From positions 1 to 7,680 of the forward strand of contig JASHQY010000042.1 in NCBI GenBank assembly GCA_030038885.1: a stretch of 7,680 nucleotides of DNA. The letters are read 5' to 3'. This DNA is from Thermoplasmata archaeon. GTDB lineage: Archaea > Thermoplasmatota > Thermoplasmata > Lutacidiplasmatales > UBA184. Under the pieces are notes generated by a model that saw only the letters and a list, made by a program, of their open reading frames with translations, made no database searches and had not been told where the DNA came from. A program made the translations under genes and the position numbers. Shown piece by piece: positions 1 through 5,607 of this stretch. Each line of letters opens with the position of its first letter. Position 1 is the stretch's first letter.

Positions 1-2041
1 GGTTGATCGCCGGGCCGGCGGTGTCCTTCGTCGCGTCGCCGACCATGTCGCCGACGACCGCGGCCTTGTGCGCCTCCGAGTGCTTGCCGCCGTAGTTGCC
101 GCTCTCGATGTACTTCTTCCCGTTGTCCCACGCCGCGCCCCCGGTCGTCATCATCAGCGCGAGCGGGAAGCCCGCGACGATCACGCCCAGGAGCAGGCCC
201 GCGAGCGCGACCGGCCCGAGGATGAAGCCCATCGCGAGCGGGGTCACGACCGCGATGATCGCGGGGACCGCGAGCTGGCGGATCGCGGTGACGGTCACGA
301 TGTCGACGCACTTGCCGTAGTCGGCCCGCGCCTTGCCCTCCATCAGCCCGACGATCTCCTTGAACTGACGGCGGATCTCGAAGACCATCTTCTCCGCGGC
401 CGCGCCGACGGCGTTCATCAGGAACGACGTGAAGAAGAACGGCAGCACCGCCCCGATCACGAGCCCGGCGACGACGAGCGGCGTGCTGAGGGTCAGGAGC
501 GACGTGAACGAGCCCCACGGTCGGCCCCAGTGCGAGGCCGCCGCGAACGTGTACGCGGCGAAGAGCGCGAGCGCGGCGAGGACCGCCGACGCGATCGCGT
601 AGCCCTTCGTGACGGCCTTCGTCGTGTTCCCGACCGCGTCGAGCGGGTCGGTGATCGCGCGCGCCTCCGGCGGGAGGTTCGACATCTCCGCGATCCCGCC
701 CGCGTTGTCGGTGATCGGGCCGAACGCGTCGATCGAGATGATCATCCCGGTGACCGACAGCATGCTGGCGGCGGCAAGCCCGATCCCGTAAAGGCCGAGG
801 TAGGGGTCGGGCGCCGTCGTCCAGCCGTTCCAGCCGATCGCGGAGTACGCGATCAGCGTGCCGGCGGTGACGACGATCGCGGGCATCCACGCGGACTCGA
901 GTCCGACCGAGAGCCCGCTGATGACGGTCGGTCCCGCGCCGGCCTGGGACGCCTCGGCGATCTTGTGGACCGGCCGGTAGGTCGCGCTCGTGTAGAAGTC
1001 GGTGATCACGACGATCAGGATCATGACCGCGAGCCCGACCGCGGTCGCGATGAAGACCCCGAAGTTGCCGTTCATGAAGAAGTGGTCGAGGATGTAGAGA
1101 CCGATGACCCCGACGACCGTGGTCGCGGCGAGGCCCTTGTAGAGGGCGCCCATGATCGATCCGCCCGCGCCCATCCGGACGAAGAACGTCCCGACGATCG
1201 TCGCGAGGATCGCCCACGCGCAGACCAGGAGCGGGTAGATGATCGCGTTGGGGAACAGTGCGAAGATCCTCGGGAACACCACCGGGTTCCCGATCAGGTA
1301 GGCGAGGAGCATCGCGGCCATCGCGGTCACGACGTAGGTCTCGAACAGGTCGGCCGCCATGCCGGCGCAGTCCCCGACGTTGTCCCCGACGTTGTCGGCG
1401 ATGACCCCGGGGTTCCGCGGGTCGTCCTCGGGAATCCCGGCCTCGACCTTGCCGACGATATCCGTCCCGACGTCGGCTCCCTTCGTGTAGATGCCGCCGC
1501 CGACCCGAGCGAAGAGGCTCATCAGCGACGCACCGAAGAGGAGGCCGACCATGTCGAGCACGTTGCCGCCGAACGCCCAGTAGAACCCGACCAGCTCGAT
1601 CAGCGCGAGCCCGGCGACCGAGAGGCCGGTGACGCTGCCGCCCCGGAACGCGAACGTCATGGTCGCGGCGAGGCTGCCCTTGCGGGCGTGGGCCGCGGTG
1701 CGGACGTTCGAGCGGACGCTCACGAACATCCCGAGCGCGCCCGCGAGCGCACTGCCCGCGACCCCGAAGATGAAGCCGATCGCGAGCCGGCCGCCCGCGC
1801 CCGTGATATTGAACGCGAACGCGATCACGATCGTGAGGATGATCGCGACGATGAACACGACCGTGTACTCCCGGCGGAGGAACGCGTTCGCCCCCTCCCG
1901 GATCGCCGACGCGATCTCCTTCATCCGGTCCGTGCCTTCGTCCTCCCGGAGGACCAGCACGGTCTGGATCCCCGCGTAGATGAGGCTCAGGACCCCGGCG
2001 AGGAAGATCAACAGCTCCATCTGGCCGATACTGAGATTCAT
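1..2041 (-). CDS. hppA: Membrane-bound proton-pumping pyrophosphatase, K+-independent type (C-terminus cut by window edge)
   Basis: Integral membrane pump that hydrolyses pyrophosphate and moves H+ out of the cytoplasm. I translated 680 residues from ATG 2041; perhaps 20-40 C-terminal residues lie beyond position 1. Many hydrophobic helices are visible. Active-site motifs of the family are present: DVGTDIVGKVE (190-200), EDDPRNP (205-211), the DNVGDNVGD acidic repeat (216-224), SIDAFGPITDNAGG (436-449), and a C-terminal GDMVGDATKDTAGPA (664-678). GNTTKAVT at 471-478 has Lys475 where K+-dependent enzymes have Ala; by established family rules this marks a K+-independent H+ pump. The C-terminal motif departs from the usual GDTVGDP(F/L)KD. 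A GGGGTG sequence five bases before the ATG could serve as a weak ribosome site. Divergent from the zinc-finger gene. Family assignment is certain; ion specificity is inferred from motif residues. Confidence 0.97.
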   Translation of the reverse strand, partial: MNLSIGQMELLIFLAGVLSLIYAGIQTVLVLREDEGTDRMKEIASAIREGANAFLRREYTVVFIVAIILTIVIAFAFNITGAGGRLAIGFIFGVAGSALAGALGMFVSVRSNVRTAAHARKGSLAATMTFAFRGGSVTGLSVAGLALIELVGFYWAFGGNVLDMVGLLFGASLMSLFARVGGGIYTKGADVGTDIVGKVEAGIPEDDPRNPGVIADNVGDNVGDCAGMAADLFETYVVTAMAAMLLAYLIGNPVVFPRIFALFPNAIIYPLLVCAWAILATIVGTFFVRMGAGGSIMGALYKGLAATTVVGVIGLYILDHFFMNGNFGVFIATAVGLAVMILIVVITDFYTSATYRPVHKIAEASQAGAGPTVISGLSVGLESAWMPAIVVTAGTLIAYSAIGWNGWTTAPDPYLGLYGIGLAAASMLSVTGMIISIDAFGPITDNAGGIAEMSNLPPEARAITDPLDAVGNTTKAVTKGYAIASAVLAALALFAAYTFAAASHWGRPWGSFTSLLTLSTPLVVAGLVIGAVLPFFFTSFLMNAVGAAAEKMVFEIRRQFKEIVGLMEGKARADYGKCVDIVTVTAIRQLAVPAIIAVVTPLAMGFILGPVALAGLLLGVIVAGFPLALMMTTGGAAWDNGKKYIESGNYGGKHSEAHKAAVVGDMVGDATKDTAGPAIN

Positions 2042-2069
2042 AGCGGCACCCCGAAATACGGGGGTCGCT
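2042..2069 (-). promoter_or_regulatory. Hairpin abutting the hppA start codon
   Basis: CCCCG (2049-2053) pairs with CGGGG (2059-2063) around an AAATA loop. After a small internal loop, AGCG (2042-2045) pairs with CGCT (2066-2069). The structure ends one base from the hppA ATG and overlaps the place where the TATA-like box predicts transcription to start (about 2059). It could be a DNA operator over the start site, or an RNA structure in the very short leader that hides the GGGGTG ribosome-site candidate. Role is inference; the pairing is seen directly. Confidence 0.4.
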
Positions 2070-2078
2070 GAACCGAGA

Positions 2079-2091
2079 CCTTAATAAAACC
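2079..2091 (-). promoter_or_regulatory. TATA-like box for hppA
   Basis: On the minus strand this reads GGTTTTATTAAGG, an A/T-rich stretch in very GC-rich surroundings. It is centred about 44 bp before the hppA ATG. By the usual archaeal spacing of about 26 bp from TATA centre to start site, transcription would begin near 2059, giving a leader of about 18 bases. Confidence 0.6.
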
Positions 2092-2107
2092 TTGCGGACG
2101 CGGCCCG

Positions 2108-2119
2108 GGTCCGCGGACC
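2108..2119. promoter_or_regulatory. 12-bp perfect palindrome between divergent promoters
   Basis: GGTCCGCGGACC is its own reverse complement. It lies between the two TATA-like boxes of the divergent hppA and zinc-finger genes, 17 bp before the zinc-finger box and 16 bp behind the hppA box. Position suits a dimeric regulator acting on both genes, but GC-only palindromes arise readily by chance in this composition. Confidence 0.25.
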
Positions 2120-2136
2120 GCCGGTCGGACACTACA

Positions 2137-2144
2137 CTTATACT
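2137..2144 (+). promoter_or_regulatory. TATA-like box for the zinc-finger gene
   Basis: CTTATACT stands out in GC-rich DNA and is centred about 28 bp before ATG 2169. Normal archaeal spacing would place the transcript start within a few bases of the ATG, so the mRNA is probably leaderless. This agrees with the absence of a ribosome-binding sequence before the gene. Confidence 0.5.
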
Positions 2145-2168
2145 CACGGACCGCGCAGCCTGCCGGCG

Positions 2169-2369
2169 ATGATCCCGGCGCCGGCCCCCGGGGACGCGAA
2201 CGCACGCCGCGCGCGGGTCACCTGTGCGGTCTGCGGGCGCGCGATCGACCTGGCTCGCCTCCGCGAGCATCTGCGTTCGGAGCACGGGTCGAACAGCGCG
2301 GACCTCGACACGATGTACCTGAACGCCCGGATCGAGGCGAAGCGCACCCGGCGGGCTCAGGTCCGCTAG
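2169..2369 (+). CDS. Small C2H2-type zinc-finger protein (66 aa)
   Basis: A 66-residue protein with one probable zinc site: Cys19-x2-Cys22-x11-His34-x4-His39, in CAVCGRAIDLARLREHLRSE and the following His. The spacing is that of a classical C2H2 finger, with a predicted helix carrying both histidines. Around it lie a Pro/Ala-rich N-terminus and a basic C-terminal tail (RIEAKRTRRAQVR), compatible with nucleic-acid binding. Archaea encode many such single-finger proteins of unknown function. The start is supported by the TATA-like box at 2137-2144. Its TAG stop overlaps the thrS stop tail to tail. The antisense frame here is a shadow. That the gene is real is likely; a transcriptional role is inference. 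Confidence 0.8.
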   Translation: MIPAPAPGDANARRARVTCAVCGRAIDLARLREHLRSEHGSNSADLDTMYLNARIEAKRTRRAQVR

Positions 2370-4279
2370 GGATCGTACTCGCGCCGACGGATCCGGTCCA
2401 GCACATGGGCCGTGAACTCGGCGGGCGACTGGTGGAGGGATTCCTTCGAGCCCCGGGTGCGCACCGCGAGCCCCCCCTCGGCGGCCTCCTGGTCCCCGAG
2501 CACCACGACGTACGGGATCCGATCGACCTCGGCGGTGCGGACCCGCTTCGCGATCGACTCCTCGGGGGCCGCGACCTCGACCCGGACGCCTTCGGCCGCG
2601 AGGGAGTCCGCCAGGCCCTGGGCCGCCGCCGCATGCCGGTCCGCGATCGGAAGCACCCGCACCTGCACGGGCGCGAGCCACGGCGGAAACCGGCCCGCGC
2701 AGTGCTCGATGAAGACGCCGAGGAAGCGCTCCCAGGAGCCGAGGATCGTGCGGTGGATCACGACCGGGGTGTGGAGCTGGCCGTCCGCGCCCTGGTACTC
2801 GAGGCGGAACCGCGCCGGGAGCTGGTAGTCGAGCTGGATCGTCCCGGTCTGCCAGGGCCGTCCGAGCGAGTCGCGGATGTGGATGTCGATCTTCGGAGCG
2901 TAGAAGCCGCCCTCGCCGGGGGAGACGCGGTACTTCACCCCGGACTCGCGCAGGATCTTCTCGAGGGTCGCCTCCGCCGTGTCCCAGACCCCGGCCTCCC
3001 CGAGGAACGACGCGGGCCGGGTCGAGAGCTCGTACGACCAGCCGAGCCGGAACGTCGTGAACGCCTCCTGGATCCAGTCGAGCAGCTTGCGGACCTCCCC
3101 TTCGACCTGGTCCGGGGCGACGAACAGGTGCGCGTCGTCCTGGACCAGCTCCCGGACCCGGGTCAGCCCATGGAGCGTCCCGCTGGCCTCGAGGCGGTGG
3201 AGCGGAGCGAACTCGGCGAGTCGCAGCGGGAGCTCCCGGTAGCTCCGCGGGCGGGAGCGGAAGATCAGCATCGAGCCCGGACAGTTCATCGGCTTCCACC
3301 CGAACGTTCGGTTCCCGTCGACCGTGAGGAACATGTTCTCCCGGTAGTGCTCCCAGTGGCCGCTCGTCTCGTAGACGGACTGGGCGAACAGCAGCGGTGT
3401 CCGGACCTCCGCGTAGCCCGAGGCGCGCAGGTGCTCCGCGACGTACTTCTCGAGCTCCCGGACGAGGATCATCCCCTTGGGCAACCAGAACGGGAAGCCC
3501 GGCGCCTCGTCCACGAACATGAACAGTTCCTGCTTCGACCCGATCACCCGGTGATCGCGCGCCGCCGCTTCGGTGCGGAGCTTGAGGTACGACTCGAGCT
3601 CGGCGCGCGTCGGGAACGCCACCCCCCGGATGCGCTGGAGCGGACGGCCCGACACCGAGTCCTCGACCGCCGAGAACCCGAGGAGGTGGATCCCCTCGAG
3701 CCAATGCGTGTCCGGCACGTGGGGTCCTCGGCACAGGTCGACGAACGACCCCGTCGTGTAGACCGTGACCGGCTCGTTGGGCCCCACGTCGGCCAGGTAC
3801 CGCAGCTTGTGCGGGTTCGCTGCGAACAGTCGCTCGGCGTCGGAGCGCGAAAGCTGCTTCCGAACGAACGGCTCCCGAGCTTCGATCGACCGTTGCATCA
3901 CGGCCCGAACCCCGTCGAGATCGGCCGGCAGCAGCGGCCGGACGTCAAAGTCGTAGTAGAACCCCTCCTCGGTCGGCGGGCCGTGGGTGGGCAGCGCCTC
4001 GGGGACCGTTTCGACGAGCCCCTTCGCGACCAGATGGGCGGCCGAGTGTTGAAGGATGTCGCGCCCGGCGCGGTCCTCGAAGGTCAGCGGGGCGAGGGCC
4101 ACGTCGTGGCCGATCGGCGAGGCGAGGTCGACGGCCACCCCGTCGACCAACGCGGCGAGCGGCGGCACCCCGTCCTTCGCTGCCCCATCCGCGAGCGCTT
4201 CCCCCGCTTCGATCCCCGCGGGAACTCGCCGGCGCCTGCCGTCGGGGAAACGGATCTCCACCTCGCGCGATCCTTCCAT
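2366..4279 (-). CDS. thrS: Threonyl-tRNA synthetase, bacterial/eukaryotic domain type with N2 editing domain
   Basis: Charges tRNA-Thr with threonine using ATP. At 637 aa it is close to the 642 aa of the E. coli enzyme and appears complete. Domains in order: TGS (about 1-67); N2 editing domain with HSAAH (His78, His82) and FVDLCRGPH (Cys183, His187), which removes mischarged serine; class II catalytic core (about 245-535); anticodon-binding domain (about 537-637). The catalytic zinc ligands are present: Cys333 in MNCPG, His384 in QDDAH, His509 in VVIHRTILGS. Motif 2 Arg362 is in LHRLEASG and motif 3 Arg518 in GSWERF. One oddity is MNCPGS, where most relatives have MNCPGH. Many archaea instead use a ThrRS with an unrelated DTD-like editing domain. 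No in-frame alternative start lies just upstream of ATG 4279; a GGAGGT at 4301-4306 is 21 bases away, too far to act. Confidence 0.97.
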   Translation of the reverse strand: MEGSREVEIRFPDGRRRRVPAGIEAGEALADGAAKDGVPPLAALVDGVAVDLASPIGHDVALAPLTFEDRAGRDILQHSAAHLVAKGLVETVPEALPTHGPPTEEGFYYDFDVRPLLPADLDGVRAVMQRSIEAREPFVRKQLSRSDAERLFAANPHKLRYLADVGPNEPVTVYTTGSFVDLCRGPHVPDTHWLEGIHLLGFSAVEDSVSGRPLQRIRGVAFPTRAELESYLKLRTEAAARDHRVIGSKQELFMFVDEAPGFPFWLPKGMILVRELEKYVAEHLRASGYAEVRTPLLFAQSVYETSGHWEHYRENMFLTVDGNRTFGWKPMNCPGSMLIFRSRPRSYRELPLRLAEFAPLHRLEASGTLHGLTRVRELVQDDAHLFVAPDQVEGEVRKLLDWIQEAFTTFRLGWSYELSTRPASFLGEAGVWDTAEATLEKILRESGVKYRVSPGEGGFYAPKIDIHIRDSLGRPWQTGTIQLDYQLPARFRLEYQGADGQLHTPVVIHRTILGSWERFLGVFIEHCAGRFPPWLAPVQVRVLPIADRHAAAAQGLADSLAAEGVRVEVAAPEESIAKRVRTAEVDRIPYVVVLGDQEAAEGGLAVRTRGSKESLHQSPAEFTAHVLDRIRRREYDP

Positions 4280-4312
4280 CAGTCTCGACCGGCGGTGCCG
4301 ACCTCCTTCCCG

Positions 4313-4324
4313 CCTAAAATCTTT
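4313..4324 (-). promoter_or_regulatory. TATA-like box for thrS
   Basis: The minus strand reads AAAGATTTTAGG, the only A/T-rich stretch before thrS, centred about 39 bp before its ATG. Expected initiation near 4291 would leave a leader of roughly a dozen bases, and the GGAGGT at 4301-4306 would lie outside the transcript. Confidence 0.45.
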
Positions 4325-4558
4325 CGTTACGGGGGCGGTCCCCGACCCCCCTCGAACGCGAGAGATCGCGGACCAACGTGAACACGAGTGGGCGCGCTGG
4401 GGCAGCGGAGCGCGCGTTCGCCTCGCCAGGTCTTCGGCTCGTAGTTCATGGGTGGGCCCGTTCTCAACCGGAGCGCCTTCCCCCGATGCCTCCGCGCTAT
4501 GGCCTTCCGAACCGCCCCCAGAATCGACACGTTCGACTTACCTACTTGTCCCGCAGGA

Positions 4559-4584
4559 TCGTGGCGACGAATCGTGGCGACGAA
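4559..4584. repeat. Perfect 13-bp tandem duplication
   Basis: TCGTGGCGACGAA occurs twice head to tail (4559-4571 and 4572-4584). Because 13 is not a multiple of three, the duplication shifts every reading frame across it, which argues that no intact protein is encoded here. Confidence 0.8.
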
Positions 4585-4719
4585 GACCGTGACCTCGGAC
4601 ACCGAAGCGAGCGAGCGCCCAATGCGCCAGAAGCGAGGCGACGAGAGCTTCAGCATCGCAGTCTCGCGGCGTGCGCGGCCGCGCTGGGCGATTAGGTCGT
4701 TGGGAGGATGTAGAGCGAC

Positions 4720-4824
4720 ATGACTCCCAAGGAGCGTCGCGAGCTCGACCGCACCTACACGTTGCTGAGAGAGGGCGATCGCCGGCGATCCGAGAAGATC
4801 CGAAAGGCTTCGAGCGATGGCTGA
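4720..4824 (+). CDS. Possible small charged protein (34 aa)
   Basis: ATG 4720 to TGA 4824 encodes a strongly charged peptide beginning MTPKERRELDRTYTLLREGD. GGAGG at 4703-4707 lies 12 bases before the ATG, a somewhat long ribosome-site spacing. The Lys/Arg/Glu pattern suggests a single amphipathic helix. No family is recognised. In the frame two bases on, a stretch reading DPKGFERWLIRVG (about 4799-4837) also looks protein-like, so this could be the broken start of a longer former gene. The absence of a clear TATA-like box weakens the call. Confidence 0.25.
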   Translation: MTPKERRELDRTYTLLREGDRRRSEKIRKASSDG

Positions 4825-4917
4825 TCCGTGTGGGCCCGGGTCCCCCCAGCCCCTGCACGAGAGACAGGTTTTCACGGCATCCACGAGAAATGCGTTGGCA
4901 ATCCACCGTGAGAACGC

Positions 4918-4967
4918 ATACTAGAAGTATTAATATACATACTATAAATGTAGTATTTCACTACTAT
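4918..4967 (+). promoter_or_regulatory. A/T-rich promoter with phased inverted half-sites (candidate operator)
   Basis: The most A/T-rich 50 bp of the window, directly before the toxin-antitoxin unit. TATA-like sequences are TATTAATATA (4928-4937) and CTATAAAT (4942-4949); the second predicts a start near 4971, giving a leaderless or nearly leaderless mRNA. TACTA at 4940, TAGTA at 4951 and TACTA at 4962 alternate in orientation at exactly 11-bp steps, one helical turn. ATACTA (4939-4944) and TAGTAT (4951-4956) form a perfect inverted repeat with a 6-bp spacer. A further ATACT/AGTAT pair sits at 4918-4922 and 4926-4930. AbiEi-type antitoxins are known to repress their own promoters by binding inverted repeats, so this is the likely site. 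Confidence 0.6.
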
Positions 4968-4968
4968 C

Positions 4969-5607
4969 ATGATACGCATGCCGGCGAATATCGACCTGAC
5001 GGCCCCGGTCCATTACCGGATTCTCCGCGAAATACTAACATCGAAGGCACCCTTTCTACAGGTAGAAATTGCAAGATCCACCGGGGCCGCCGCGGGACAG
5101 GTGAGTCGACTTGTTCGCTGGCTTGAAGAGCGTCACCACATCACGCGGAGAAGGTTGGACGGTCGTTTCGAAGTAACGCAACCCGCGGCGCTGGTCTTGG
5201 CCATCTTCGCATATCAGCGGGTGATGGCCCACGCCCTGGTGGGAACTACCAGGTTACGCGTCAGTGTCGAGGAGGCGAGTAGGATCCTCAGTCGTGCGGG
5301 AGCCACTCTTTGCTTGGCGAGCGCCTTGACCCAGTACAGCGCGTACTTCCGCCCCGACGGGGTAGAGGTTTACCACCCGAGTCCAAGGAAGTTGCTCAAG
5401 AGCTTACAGGAGGACGAGGGAGGTCTACTTTCAGTCGCTGTGTACCGTGCCGACATCGCCCTCACCGGCGATCAGGAGGGTCCGGACGACCTAGTCCCTC
5501 TCCGCAGAACGTCCCGATTCCGGACACTCGTGGACCTCGTCAGCGACAACCGCGCCTATGCGGCCAAGGATCTCTTCGCTGACCTTTGGGGTGTCAACAT
5601 TGGCTAA
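4969..5607 (+). CDS. AbiEi-like winged-helix antitoxin/regulator (type IV toxin-antitoxin)
   Basis: A 212-residue protein. Residues about 15-70 form a winged helix-turn-helix: a first helix at VHYRILREIL, a second at QVEIARSTG, a recognition helix at AAGQVSRLVRWLEE, and a basic wing at ITRRRLDGRFEVTQ. The rest (about 75-212) resembles the AbiEi antitoxin C-terminal region, with a CLASALTQYSAYF segment (115-127), a central YHPSPRKLLKSL, and a terminal FRTLVDLVSDNRAYAAKDL (184-202) like the VDL...G..A..L ending of that family. It probably neutralises the downstream nucleotidyltransferase and represses its own promoter. ATG 4978 is an alternative start three codons in. Codons such as ATA, CTA and ACA (residues 22-24) are unlike the neighbouring core genes and suggest acquisition by transfer. 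Family assignment is by pattern, without a database search. Confidence 0.75.
   Translation: MIRMPANIDLTAPVHYRILREILTSKAPFLQVEIARSTGAAAGQVSRLVRWLEERHHITRRRLDGRFEVTQPAALVLAIFAYQRVMAHALVGTTRLRVSVEEASRILSRAGATLCLASALTQYSAYFRPDGVEVYHPSPRKLLKSLQEDEGGLLSVAVYRADIALTGDQEGPDDLVPLRRTSRFRTLVDLVSDNRAYAAKDLFADLWGVNIG

Larger units (their letters stand above)
4325..4917. other. GC-rich stretch without a convincing gene
   Basis: About 590 bp between thrS and the A/T-rich promoter of the toxin-antitoxin unit. Several overlapping short frames exist on both strands, but all are Arg/Pro/Ser-rich with no recognisable motif. A 6-bp hairpin (GCGCGC at 4392-4397 and 4410-4415, 12-base loop) is present near 4400. 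I tried to fold 4390-4478 as a tRNA and failed: no consistent anticodon stem and no TTCRA-type T loop. A 13-bp tandem duplication and one possible small ORF are listed separately. It may be decayed sequence or may hold an unrecognised RNA. Confidence 0.5.

Noticed and set aside
68..2071. Long plus-strand frame of 667 codons antisense to hppA
   Set aside because: Its translation is Arg/Asp/Glu-rich low complexity, the mirror effect of GC-rich codon use; the minus strand encodes a clear pyrophosphatase.
2405..4381. Long plus-strand frame of 658 codons antisense to thrS
   Set aside because: Same mirror effect: Arg/Asp/Leu-rich low complexity with no motifs, while the opposite strand is an intact threonyl-tRNA synthetase.
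4390..4478. Possible tRNA (a CTCGTAG loop resembling a Thr anticodon loop at 4438-4444, D-arm-like hairpin at 4392-4415)
   Set aside because: No complementary anticodon stem flanks the CTCGTAG, the distance to the D-arm-like hairpin is wrong, and there is no TTCRA-type T loop with a stem on either strand.
4327..4884. Minus-strand frame of 185 codons and overlapping frames on both strands
   Set aside because: Arg/Ser/Pro-rich, no conserved motif, no promoter or ribosome site, and crossed by a 13-bp tandem duplication.
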